Shown here one piece after another: positions 1-9,100 of a stretch of 52,797 bases of DNA (positions within the stretch are counted from its first letter, which is position 1; the number at the start of each line of letters is the position of its first letter). Below the pieces are notes generated by a model. That model did no database searches and was not told where the DNA came from. It was given only the letters and a program-made list of their open reading frames with translations. The stretch is from assembly GCA_035525365.1 (NCBI GenBank), contig DATLEK010000032.1, positions 1 through 52,797 on the forward strand. Reading direction: 5' to 3'. The DNA comes from GCA-2861595 sp035525365 (GTDB lineage: Bacteria; Actinomycetota; Acidimicrobiia; Acidimicrobiales; GCA-2861595). Position numbers and translations under genes: made by a program.

Positions 1-2
1 TC

Positions 3-131
3 TTCAGCGCCCTGTCGCGACTGCGCCTCATCCCCGCCACCGCCACGACCCCCGCCGTCATTCCCGAGCCACCTCCATTGCAGGCGAACTTGCTCGAGTT
101 GCTCGATGTCGATCCCCGCGTACCCCGCTGA
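3..131 (+). CDS. C-terminal fragment of an unknown protein (5' end outside window)
   Basis: An open frame enters from the left edge and ends with TGA at 129-131. The last residues, LLELLDVDPRVPR, follow a proline-rich linker (PEPPP). The tail is too short to assign a family. It lies 47 bases before the next gene on the same strand, so it may be the partner of the DUF6036-type nucleotidyltransferase. Many such nucleotidyltransferases have a small upstream partner, but that role is inference. The frame was chosen because the other two forward frames either lack a stop here or read as low-complexity shadow. Confidence 0.4.
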   Translation, partial: FSALSRLRLIPATATTPAVIPEPPPLQANLLELLDVDPRVPR

Positions 132-178
132 TCGCAGGAGCACCGTTATGACTCATTGGCCGACCCACGACCCTCGAT

Positions 179-715
179 GTGCGGAACACCCAGCTAGCCA
201 CCGGCGAGAGAATCCGCCGGCTGCTACGGGCTCTCGGCCGGGTGAGCCGCCAACCGGCGACGGTATATCTGACGGGCGGCGCCACAGCCGTTCTACTCGG
301 TTGGCGCGAGTCCACGATCGACGTCGACCTGAAGCTCGTGCCTGATTCCGACGAGCTTCTTCGTGCCATCCACGACCTGAAGGAAGAGCTCGAGATCAAC
401 ATCGAGCTGGCGTCTCCGGACCTGTTCATCCCGGTGGCGGACGATTGGCAGGAGGCCAGTCCTTGGGAGACCACCGAGGGGACGCTGACTGTTCGCCACT
501 TCGACCTCCGGGCCCAGGCGCTGGCGAAGATCGAGCGCGGCCACGAGCGCGACGTAGGCGACGTCGAAGCCATGCTCGCCCGCGGCCTGGTGTCTGCCCG
601 AGACCTGTGGCTGTACCTCGAAGCGATAGAGCCCGACCTGTACCGATTTCCCGCCATCGACGGACCGTCACTGCGAAAGGCGGTCGCTCAGGTCCTCGGT
701 TCCCGACCTGCGTAG
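179..715 (+). CDS. DUF6036-type nucleotidyltransferase (AbiEii-like fold)
   Basis: The protein is 178 aa with a GTG start at 179. The motif YLTGGATAVLLGWRESTIDVD (residues about 29-50) is the nucleotidyltransferase signature of this family: a Gly-Gly turn followed by Asp-x-Asp on the next strand. A second conserved stretch, FDLRAQALAKIERG, follows the acidic segment, and a C-terminal helical part is rich in E/D/R. Proteins of this family resemble the AbiEii/MenA toxin nucleotidyltransferases and often occur in two-gene loci. The true substrate is unknown. In-frame TGA at 149-151 limits the start, and the upstream fragment ends at 131. A toxin-like role is inference only. Confidence 0.7.
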   Translation: MRNTQLATGERIRRLLRALGRVSRQPATVYLTGGATAVLLGWRESTIDVDLKLVPDSDELLRAIHDLKEELEINIELASPDLFIPVADDWQEASPWETTEGTLTVRHFDLRAQALAKIERGHERDVGDVEAMLARGLVSARDLWLYLEAIEPDLYRFPAIDGPSLRKAVAQVLGSRPA

Positions 716-731
716 CCGACCGACGGTGCGT

Positions 732-2587
732 CTACTTGTAGGCCGCAGCCTGGATCCCGTACAGCTCGGCGTACTGCCCACCTCGGGCCACCAGGTCCGC
801 GTGGGCGCCCACCTCCACGACTCGTGAGCCGTCCAGCACCACGATCAAATCCGCCATCCGGACGATGGAGAACCGGTGTGACACGAGGATGGTGATACGG
901 CGGGTGCGGGCGGCAGCAGCGTCGGCGCCGGCCATGGTGTCGCGCTCCTGCGGATCCACCGGCTGCCGGCGGGCGGCGGCGGTGTAGCGCTCGAAGAGGG
1001 CGTGCTCGGTCTCGGCGTCGAGGGCGGCGGTGGGCTCGTCGAGCACGAGCACCAGCGGGTCGTCGCGCATGAACCCCCGGCCGAGCGCCAGCTTCTGCCA
1101 CTGGCCGAAGGACACCTCCACCCCGCCCGGCCACGTGGGCCCCAGCTGCGTCTCCAGTCCCGCCGGCAACCGGTCCACCACGTCCTGCGCGCCAGCCCGC
1201 GCGACGGCGTTATCCACGGCGAGAACGTCGTCGAGCCGGGGCTCGTCCCCGACGCCGACCGACTGACGGGCGGGAAGCTCGAAGCGGAAGAAGTCCTGGA
1301 ACACCGCCGTCACCCGGGACCGCCAGTCGTCCACCGCCATGGCCGCCAGGTCGACGCCGTCCACCTCAATGGTGCCGGCCTGGGGGTCGTAGAGGCGGCA
1401 GAGCAGCTTGGCCAGGGTGGTCTTACCGGCTCCGTTCTGGCCCACGATGGCCAGCGACGATCCGGCAGGGATGGTGAGGTCGAAGCCTTCGAGCACCGGC
1501 TGCTCGGAGGCGGGGTAGGCGAAGGTGACGTCCCGGAAGCGGACCTCACGGGCGGGCATGTCGGCCGCCGGGACGGGCGGGCTCGGCGGGGGCGAGAGAG
1601 CTCCCCGGGGGGGCATGGCCGCCTCGAGACGAAGGACGGCCACCACCGGCGCGGTGGCCCCGTCCATGGCCCAGTTGAGGCCCCCGAAGGCGATGGCGCT
1701 GGTGCCCACGGCCACCTGGGCGAACACCACCAGCCCGGCGAGATCGAGCCGCCCCCCAATGACGGCACTGGCCAACGACCAGAACACCACCACGTTGGCG
1801 CCGGCCACGAGCAGCAGGCTCCAGATCAGCGGCCTCTGCCGCAGGCGGGTGGCCCGGTACTGGAGGTCGACCAGCTGGGTACGGCGGGCGACGAAGCGTT
1901 CGATGGTCCACCCGGCCAGGCCGAACAGGCGCAGCTCCTTGGCCGCCGGCGGGTCAACAGCCAACTTGTAGGCGTATTCGGCGTGCCGCTGCGCCTCGCG
2001 CACGTCGTCGGTGTTCCGGTCCCTCACACCGAGCTCTCCCGGAGGAGCCAGTGGGTAGCCAGCCAGGCCCCGCCCAGCACGAGCGGCGCCCACCAGGCAT
2101 ATGCGAACAGGACCACGGCCGCCGCCGCCCCGGCCACGGCTTCGACCAGACCGCCGGCGATGAAGTCCATGTTCATGTGCATGGGCGGCCCGGTCATGGC
2201 GTAGTCGAACTCCCGGGCGACGGTGAGGTCGCTGGTCAGCTCGGGGTCCTCCAGATGGCCCATGCCCGGAGGGCGGACGCAGGCTTCGGTGAGGCGGTCG
2301 TAGAGCCAGGCCGACCCCCGGCTCCCGAGGTTGGCGCTGACCGCCTGGTGCACCGGGGCCAGCGCCTGGAGCATCACGAAGGCCACGCCCATCAGGATGA
2401 GGGGGCCGGCGAGGCTGTCGCCGTCCTGGACGGCCCCGATGAGCAGGCCCATGAACACGGCGAAGGCAGCCGGGAGGACGCCCCGGAGCACCAGCACGGT
2501 CCACCAGGCGACGGCGAGGCGGCGATCGGCGCGGGGAAGCACACCGAAGAACTTCCATTCGGGTCGCTCCCGCAGGCGGGTCAGCAC
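732..2587 (-). pseudogene. ABC transporter half-exporter (TMD-NBD), broken by a one-base frameshift
   Basis: The N-terminal part is read from GTG at 2587 (MLTRLRERPEWKFFG...) through the first membrane segments and stops at TGA 2024-2026 after HWLLRESSV. The rest of the protein continues at once in another frame (RDRNTDDVREAQRHAEYAYK) to 732. It contains four more hydrophobic stretches, Walker A GQNGAGKTT, a non-canonical signature VSFGQWQKLALGR, Walker B LVLDEPTAALD and the H-loop ILVSHRFS. Restoring one base at about 2023-2026 would turn the stop into a Trp codon (SSVWRDRNT), which suits the family, so a single-base deletion or a base-calling error is likely. Restored length is about 618 aa, normal for a half-size exporter. 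The substrate is unknown. Confidence 0.85.
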
Positions 2588-2626
2588 GGCTGGCGCGAAT
2601 CGATTCGGTGTCGGGTCATGGCACGG

Positions 2627-3097
2627 TCACCGCTTGTGATCGGGGCGCTCGACCGACTCGGTGAGGCGGGCCACCGCCCGCTCGAGGTCGTCGGCGGTCA
2701 CCACGTCGGCCACGGCCAGCCGGATGGAGGCCAGCTCGCGGGCGAGGTACTCGGTGTCGGAGAGAGCGCGGGCGTTCAGGGCACGGTCCCGTTCGGAGTC
2801 CTCGCGGTCCCGTGACTCCTGGCGGTTCTGGGCCAGCAGGATGAGGGGGGCGGCATAGGCGGCCTGCAGCGACAGGGCCAGGGTGAGGAGGATGAACGGG
2901 AACGGGTCGAATCGGCGGGGCGAGACGACGTTGAAGATGATCCACACGATCACCACCACCGTCTGCAGGACGAGGAAGCGGGCAGTGCCGATGAACCGGG
3001 CGATCGACTCCGAGAAGCGGCCGAAGGCATCGGGGTCGTAGTGGACACCGACCCGTAGTCCCCCGCGTGGGGTGGAGAGGTCCTCCCGCCGCCTCAC
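2627..3097 (-). CDS. DUF1003 family membrane protein
   Basis: The protein is 156 aa. It has the DUF1003 hallmarks: a short amphipathic start (FGRFSESIARFIGTARFL), two transmembrane helices (LVLQTVVVIVWIIFNVV and FPFILLTLALSLQAAYAAPL), then LILLAQNRQ and a charged helical C-terminus. The start chosen is GTG at 3097, which overlaps the TGA stop of the upstream MgtE_N/CBS gene (GTGA). This implies translational coupling. The frame is open further upstream, but that reading antisense-mimics the neighbour's end. Function of the family is unknown; it is commonly found beside MgtE-N/CBS proteins, as here. Confidence 0.85.
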   Translation of the reverse strand: MRRREDLSTPRGGLRVGVHYDPDAFGRFSESIARFIGTARFLVLQTVVVIVWIIFNVVSPRRFDPFPFILLTLALSLQAAYAAPLILLAQNRQESRDREDSERDRALNARALSDTEYLARELASIRLAVADVVTADDLERAVARLTESVERPDHKR

Positions 3098-4296
3098 CGG
3101 CCCCGCCACCCCGCCGGCAGCACCCGGTCGAGCACGTCGTCCACCGTCACCGCGCCCACGAGCCGGCCGGCGTCGTCGCACACCGGCAGGGCGATGGCGT
3201 CGTAGGCGGCGAGGCGGCGGGCCACCTCCAGCTCGCTCAGCTCCGGACGCACGGTGACCGGCTCACCTTCCACGCAGCCACCCACCGGTGATCCGGGTGG
3301 CTCCCGCAGGAGGCGCTGGATGTTGACCCACCCCAGGTAGCGGCCGGTCGGTGTCTCGGTCGGGGGCTCGACCACGAAGACCTGTGCAGCCAGGGCGGCG
3401 GGCACGTCCCGGTCCCGCAGCCGGGCCAGGACCTCGGCCACGGTGACGTCGGCCGTCACGATCAGAGGCTCGGGCGTCATGAGCCCGCCGGCGGTATCGC
3501 CCTCGTAGGCCAGCAGGCGGCGGAGCGGCCTGGCCTCGTCGGGCTCCATGGCCTCCAGCAGCTCGTTGCGCTCGTCGAGAGGCAGCTCGGCGAGGAGGTC
3601 GGCGGCGTCGTCGGCCTCCATTTCCTCCAGGACCGAAGCGGCCCGCTCCACATCCAGGCTCTCGATGAGCCGAACCTGCTCCTCCTCCGGCAGCTCCTCG
3701 AGCAGGTCGGCCAGACGGGAGTCCTCCATGGCCTCGGCCAGTATCCGCCGGCGCTCCGGAGGCAGGGCGGCGATGGTCGCCGCCAGTTCGGCGGGGTGGA
3801 GGCCCCGCAGGGCGGCGACCTGGCGGCCTGTGGGGCCGGTGTCGAACAGCTTGGCGTGTTCCGACCAGGGCACCACCTTGTCGGCCCGGCGTCGGCGGAT
3901 CAGGCCCCCGGAGCTGAGCGAAATGGACGTCACCTGCCACCCCGGCGGCTCGGTGGTGGCGATCAGGGCGATGTCGTTGACGACGAGGGTGCCCACCTTC
4001 TTGTCGAAGATCGCCTCCTTGGCCAGCACCTCCCCGGGGCGCAACTCGAAGCGGCGCAGGTCGACCGTCCCGGTCTGCATGCGGGCGCCGGCGTTGTTCA
4101 GCTCCCCCACCCGGTTGGCGTTGACGAAGATCTTGCGGCGCTGGACGGTGGCCACGAACCCGAGCACCCGGGGAGGCGCGTCAGGCCCGCCGGGCGGTGA
4201 CAGGACCACATCCTCCAGGTGCCCTATCGGGAACCCGTCGGCTCCGAGGAGGGGCAGGCGCACGAGCCGGGAGACGTATATCAGCGGCGGCGCCAT
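3094..4296 (-). CDS. PRC-barrel / MgtE N-domain / CBS-pair cytoplasmic protein
   Basis: The protein is 400 aa. A PRC-barrel-like beta region (residues 1-150, with GFPIGHLEDVVLSP and VLGFVATVQRRKIFV) precedes the helical MgtE intracellular N domain. That domain carries repeats such as LADLLEELPEEEQVRLIE and DAADLLAELPLDERNELLE. A CBS pair follows (GGLMTPEPLIVTADVTVAEV; then LVGAVTVDDVLDRV). The membrane channel domain of true MgtE magnesium channels is absent, so this is a soluble sensor-like relative. It is co-translated with the DUF1003 gene (GTGA overlap). A regulatory role in Mg2+ or nucleotide sensing is inference from the domains. Confidence 0.85.
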   Translation of the reverse strand: MAPPLIYVSRLVRLPLLGADGFPIGHLEDVVLSPPGGPDAPPRVLGFVATVQRRKIFVNANRVGELNNAGARMQTGTVDLRRFELRPGEVLAKEAIFDKKVGTLVVNDIALIATTEPPGWQVTSISLSSGGLIRRRRADKVVPWSEHAKLFDTGPTGRQVAALRGLHPAELAATIAALPPERRRILAEAMEDSRLADLLEELPEEEQVRLIESLDVERAASVLEEMEADDAADLLAELPLDERNELLEAMEPDEARPLRRLLAYEGDTAGGLMTPEPLIVTADVTVAEVLARLRDRDVPAALAAQVFVVEPPTETPTGRYLGWVNIQRLLREPPGSPVGGCVEGEPVTVRPELSELEVARRLAAYDAIALPVCDDAGRLVGAVTVDDVLDRVLPAGWRGR

Positions 4297-4363
4297 AGGC
4301 GAACTCTACGGGGGCTGATGAATTATTCGATTGCCACTCGACGAGTGGCGGTCAGTGAAGGCT

Positions 4364-4852
4364 TCAGCCAGGGCGCCAGGGCGGACGACCGTCGGTCTTC
4401 ACGCTCACCGGCGAGGCATCGCGGCCCGTGCGCCCTCCCAGGTCGGTGGCGAAAGCGTTGGCCCGCTCCCGGTCCCACCCCTCTGCCGCGGCGACTACCT
4501 TGCCATCCTCCACCATCACCAGGGTGGGGACCGAGGTGATGTCGTAGGCCTCGGATGTGGGATGCCCGTCGGCGTCGTCGAGGAGGAGGGTGCCCTCGAA
4601 GTCCACATCCTCCAGCCACGTGACGGCCTCGTCCTCGGGGTTCTGGGAGACGGCCACCACAGGGATCTCGTCGCCGTAGCGCCGGGCCAGCTCCGAGTAC
4701 ACGGGGAAGGCCATCTTGCACACCGGGCACGAGGTCTTGAAGAAGACGAAGAGGGCCGGGCCCTTCGCCGTCAGGTCCGCCAGCGTGCGGTCGGCGCCGT
4801 CGCCATCGGGAAGGTTGAAGTCGGGCGCCTCGGCGCCGGCAGCGAGGGGCAT
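4364..4852 (-). CDS. TlpA/AhpC-like thioredoxin-fold protein
   Basis: The protein is 162 aa with a thioredoxin fold: APDFNLPDGDG at the N-terminus, the redox motif TSCPVCK about residue 45, and the cis-Pro strand ITSVPTLVMVEDGK. The CPVC pair indicates dithiol-disulfide chemistry. No signal peptide is visible, so it is probably cytoplasmic. The start is set at ATG 4852 because a GGAG Shine-Dalgarno sits just upstream and the longer frame would overlap the pterin dehydratase. The gene lies 4 bases after the pterin dehydratase stop, suggesting one operon with it and the acylphosphatase. Confidence 0.8.
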   Translation of the reverse strand: MPLAAGAEAPDFNLPDGDGADRTLADLTAKGPALFVFFKTSCPVCKMAFPVYSELARRYGDEIPVVAVSQNPEDEAVTWLEDVDFEGTLLLDDADGHPTSEAYDITSVPTLVMVEDGKVVAAAEGWDRERANAFATDLGGRTGRDASPVSVKTDGRPPWRPG

Positions 4853-4856
4853 GTCG

Positions 4857-5192
4857 TTACTCCAGTGCGTCCAGCTCGGTGGCAAGATCCAGGTCCGCCT
4901 GGGTGACACCGCCGGCGGTGTGGGTCCACAATTCCAGCTCTACCCGGTTCCAGTGGATGGCGATGTCGGGGTGGTGGTTGCGGGCCTCGGCCCGCTCGGC
5001 GACGGCGTTGACGAACTTCATGGCTTCCACGAAGTCCTTCCGCTCGACCGTCTTCACCAAACGGTCACCGGTCTTGCCCCGCTTCCAGCCGAGGCCGCCG
5101 GCCAGGGCGGAGTCCACGACATCGTGCGGGAGACGCTCCACGAGGTGGAGCTTACGCGGGTGGCCAACCTGCTCATCTGACGCTGAAGCCAC
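4857..5192 (-). CDS. 4a-hydroxytetrahydrobiopterin dehydratase (pterin-4a-carbinolamine dehydratase)
   Basis: The protein is 111 aa with the family's active-site region NHHPDIAIHWNRVELELWTHTAGGVTQADL in which the paired histidines and the Trp/Asn follow the consensus. The preceding helix is FVEAMKFVNAVAERAEA. These enzymes dehydrate the 4a-hydroxy-pterin made by aromatic amino-acid hydroxylases; many bacterial copies have other or unknown roles. No hydroxylase is visible in this window. The GTG start at 5192 overlaps the end of the acylphosphatase gene by 20 bases. A somewhat shorter start is possible because the first 15 residues are not conserved. Confidence 0.88.
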   Translation of the reverse strand: MASASDEQVGHPRKLHLVERLPHDVVDSALAGGLGWKRGKTGDRLVKTVERKDFVEAMKFVNAVAERAEARNHHPDIAIHWNRVELELWTHTAGGVTQADLDLATELDALE

Positions 5193-5454
5193 TGATGCCC
5201 TCGGGCTCTTCGTCGGTCACTTTGACGGAGGTGACCACAGCCTGCGATGGGCCGCTACGGCACCAGGTCACGAGGCGGTCCACTGCTTCGGGATCACCCT
5301 CCAGTACAACCTCGACGGCACCGTCTGCGCGGTTGCTGGCCCAGCCCGAGACCCCCGCCTGTCGGGCCACGGTGCGGCAGGTGTCGCGGTAGAACACGCC
5401 CTGGACCCGGCCGTCGACGACAACCCGCCGGCGGACTGTTCCCGGGTTGACCAC
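5173..5454 (-). CDS. acyP: acylphosphatase
   Basis: The protein is 93 aa. The phosphate-binding loop VQGVFYRDTCR, with the catalytic Arg after VFY, and the second signature VSGWASNRADGAVEVVLEG, with the catalytic Asn, are both present in the expected order. These enzymes hydrolyse acyl phosphates such as carbamoyl phosphate and 1,3-bisphosphoglycerate in the cytoplasm. The GTG start at 5454 gives the usual family length; the upstream open frame is antisense to the PEBP gene and is ignored. It is the first gene of a probable operon with pterin dehydratase and the thioredoxin-like protein. Confidence 0.9.
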   Translation of the reverse strand: MVNPGTVRRRVVVDGRVQGVFYRDTCRTVARQAGVSGWASNRADGAVEVVLEGDPEAVDRLVTWCRSGPSQAVVTSVKVTDEEPEGISGFSVR

Positions 5455-5553
5455 GGCGGCGAGGGTAGGCGCCGTAGCGTGCGGTCTCGTGGCTGGCGAA
5501 CTCAGAGGCCAGGGGTAGTCGGCGTGGGAGGATCGTCCTCGGCCGGCAGGAGG

Positions 5554-6114
5554 ATGCCGCGGCCGATGGCGTTGGGCGTCGTGCTGGCGCTGGCCATGGC
5601 GTGGAGCGCCTGCTCCCGTGAGCCGGCGGGAAGGCGGGTGCTTGCGCCGGGTGAGCGGATGCCCGAGGGCATGACGCTCACCAGTTCCGCCTTCCAGGAC
5701 GGCGAGCCGATCCCCGAGCGCTACTCGTGCGAGGGCGAGAACGTCCCGCCCCCGCTGCAGTGGACGGGGAGGCCGGCGGGGGCGAAAGAGGTGGCGTTGG
5801 TCATCGAGGACCCCGACGCCACCGGCGCCATCTTCGTCCACTGGATAGTGGTGGGCATCGACCCCGCGGTGGGATCGATCACGCCTGGGGCGCCCCCCGC
5901 CGGCGCCGTGGAGTTCGAGGGCAGCTCCGGCATGGCCTCCTACATCGGGCCCTGCCCGCCCGACGACGGCGGGCGCCACCGCTACCACTTCGAGATCTAC
6001 GCCCTCCGGGAACGCCCGAGGCTCGTGGAGGGCTCCCGGCCAATCGAGAAGGTAAGAGCCATCCGCAAGGCGGCCATCGCCGGCGGCCAGCTCATCGGCA
6101 CCTTTGAACGCTGA
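5554..6114 (+). CDS. YbhB/YbcL (PEBP / Raf-kinase-inhibitor-like) exported protein
   Basis: The protein is about 186 aa. A hydrophobic leader (ALGVVLALAMAWSAC) ends in a cysteine, so it may be a lipoprotein, although Trp at -3 makes the lipobox weak. The mature part has PEBP-family motifs: LQWTGRPAGAKEVALVIEDPDA, then FVHWIVVGIDP, then the ligand-pocket strand YIGPCPPDDGGRHRYHFEIYAL. An AGGAGG abuts the ATG at 5554, so translation may start at the ATG at 5566 (12 bases downstream) instead. Bacterial members bind small ligands; their physiological role is not settled. It converges with dnaE2 and ends 6 bases from it. Confidence 0.85.
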   Translation: MPRPMALGVVLALAMAWSACSREPAGRRVLAPGERMPEGMTLTSSAFQDGEPIPERYSCEGENVPPPLQWTGRPAGAKEVALVIEDPDATGAIFVHWIVVGIDPAVGSITPGAPPAGAVEFEGSSGMASYIGPCPPDDGGRHRYHFEIYALRERPRLVEGSRPIEKVRAIRKAAIAGGQLIGTFER

Positions 6115-6120
6115 GACGCC

Positions 6121-9100
6121 TCAGCGGAAGTCGCGGGACCGGGTGGCCATGGACAAGTCGAGGGCTTCGATGCGGTCGGCCACCACGTTGATGACGCCCT
6201 CGGCCCGCTCCAGGCGGCCGCGGATGAGCAGCGCCGGCGCCGAGCGGGCGACCTGGCGGTAACGGGCCCACACGCCATTGGAGCAGACCACGTTGATCAG
6301 GCCGGTCTCGTCCTCCAGGTTGACGAAGGTGGTGCCCGAGGCGGTGGCCGGGCGCTGGCGGTGGGTGACCACGCCGGCCACCAGCACCCGGCTGCCGGGC
6401 TCGGCTTCCCAAAGGCCGGCGGCGGTGACCACGCCGAGTTCATCGAGGTGGGGGCGGACGAACTCGGTGGGCGAAGACGTGGGTGAGATGCCGGTGGCCC
6501 ACAGGTCCGAGGCCGCCTCCTCCAGCGGCGTCATGGGTGGCAGCGGTGGCGCGTTGGCGCCGGTGACCACGCCGGCCAGCCTCCCCGGTCCGCCCTGGCT
6601 CACCGCCCCCGCCGACCACAGCGCCCCCCGCCGGTCGAGGTCGAAGCACCCGAAGGCGCCGGCGGTGGCCAGCGCCTCAACCTGGGCCTGGCTGAGCCCG
6701 CACCGGCGCACCACGTCCTCCATGCCGTCATAGGGCCGCCCCTCGGCGATCCGTCCCGCCAGCTCCTTGCCGATGGTCCGCACGTACTCGATCCCCAACC
6801 GCACCGCCTGTCCCTCCATCGTGCACCTGGCCGTGCTGGCGTTGACGTCGGGGGGCAGGACGGTGACGCCGTGGCGGCGGGCGTCGGCCACCAGGGTCTG
6901 GGGGGACCAGAAGCCCATGGGCTGGCCGTTGAGGCAGGCGGCCAGGAAGGCGGCCGGGTAGCGCCACTTGAACCAGGCGCTGGCGTAGACCAGGTAGGCG
7001 AAGCTCACCGAGTGGCTCTCGGGGAAGCCGAAGTTGGCGAAGGCGACGAGCTTGTCCCAGATGGCATCGGCCACCTCGCCCTCCACCCCCCGCTCGGCCA
7101 TGCCGGCGTAGAGGCGGGCCCGGAGAGCCTCCATGCGGGCGTGGCTGCGCTTGGCGCTCATGGCCTGGCGCAGCTGGTCGGCATCGGCTGCGCTGAAGCC
7201 GGCCACGTCGATGGCCATCTGCATTAACTGCTCCTGGAACAGTGGTATCCCCAGCGTCTTCTTGAGCGACCGCTCCAGCAGCGGGTGGAGGTAGGTGACG
7301 GGCTCGTCGCCGTTGCGCCGGCGGAGGTAGGGGTGGACCGATCCCCCCTGGATGGGGCCAGGACGGATGAGGGCCACCTCCACCACCAGGTCGTAGAAGC
7401 AGCGGGGGCGCAGGCGGGGCAGGGTGGCCATCTGGGCCCGGCTCTCCACCTGGAACACGCCCACCGAGTCTGCCCGGGACAACATGGCGTACACCTCGTC
7501 CTCCTGGGGCAGGGTGGCCAGGTCCACCTCAGCCCCGTGGTGGGCCCCCACCAGGTCGACGGCGTCGTGCAGCACCGTCAGCATGCCCAGCCCGAGCAGG
7601 TCGAACTTCACCAGGCCCACCGCCGCGCAGTCGTCCTTGTCCCACTGCAGCACCGTGCGCCCGGCCATGCGCCCCCACTCCACCGGGCACACCTCCACCA
7701 CCGGCCGGTCGCAGATCACCATCCCGCCGGAGTGGATGCCGAGGTGGCGGGGGAAACCCTGCACCTCCTCAGCCAGCGCCATCACCGTCGCCGGGATGGA
7801 GTGGTCGGGGGCGAGGGGGTCCCAGTGGTCGAGCTGCTTCGACCAGGCGTCCTGCTGGCCCGGTGAGTGGCCGAGGGCCTTGGCCATGTCCCGCACCGCC
7901 GACTTGGGCCGGTAGGTGATGACGTTGGCCACCTGGGCGGCGCGCTCCCGGCCGTAGCGCTCGTAGACGTACTGGATGGCCTCCTCCCGCCGGTCCGCCT
8001 CGATGTCGATGTCGATGTCGGGGGGCCCGTCACGCTCGGGCGACAGGAAGCGCTCGAACAGCAGGCCGAGGGCGACAGCATCGGCGTTGGTGATGCCGAG
8101 GGCGTAACAAGCGGCCGAGTTGGCGGCCGACCCGCGGCCCTGGCAGTAGATGTCCGAGCGACGGCAGAACTCGACGATGTCGTGGACGACGAGGAAGTAG
8201 CCGGCGAAACCCAGCTGCTCGATCAGGTCCAGCTCGTAGGCGATCTGGCGGTAGGCGCCCTTCACTCGCTCGGCTTCAGGTGGGCCGTAGCGCCGACCGG
8301 CGCCCTCCAGGGTGAGTTGGCGCAACCAGGTCATCTCGGTGTGGCCGGGAGGAACGGGCCAATCGGGCAGCTTGGGGGCGACGAGGCGCAGGTCGAAGGC
8401 ACACTCGTCGCCAAGGGCGGCAGCCCGCTCCACCGCCCCGGGGTAGCGGGCGAAGCGCCGGGCCATTTCATTGCCGCTGCGCAGATGGGCGGAGCCGGCG
8501 GGGGGCAGCCAGCCGTCGATCTCGTCGAGGGAGCGCCGGGCCCGCACCGCGGCCAGAGCGGTGGCCAGGCGCCGGCGGGCGGGGGTGGCGTAGTGGACGT
8601 TGTTGGTGGCCACCACCTCCACCCCGGCCCGTACGGCCAGCTCGACCAGGGCGTCGTTGCGGGCCGAGTCGAGCGGGTCGCCGTGGTCCCACAGCTCGAC
8701 GGCCACGTTGTCCCGCCCGAAGCAGGCGACCAGATCGGCCAGGGCCCGGGCGCCGGCGGTGGGGCCGTGCTCCACCAGGGCCCGGGGCACCGCCCCCTTG
8801 CGACATCCGGTGAGGACAAGCCAGTTGTTGCCGTGGGCCTCGCACAGCGCGGACAGGGAGAACCGGGGCCGTCCCTTCTCCCCGCCGGCCAGATGGGCGT
8901 CGCTGATCACCCGGCACAGGCGGGCGTACCCCTGTGGTCCCCGGGCCAGGACGACGAGATGGTTCGCATCGGGATCCGGCGTGCCCTGCCTGGCCGCTGC
9001 CGGAGCCTCCCCGGCCGACTCTGGAGTACATAGGGGGTGGTTTCCGCCCGCTATGTACTCCCAATCGCCTGGGCTATGGCTGAGACGGCGCCGGGCGGGG

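Noticed and set aside
7867..9033. 388-codon plus-strand frame opposite dnaE2, and similar long plus-strand frames at 7285-7866
   Set aside because: Antisense to the DnaE2 polymerase core; composition is Gly/Val/His-rich with no recognisable domain.
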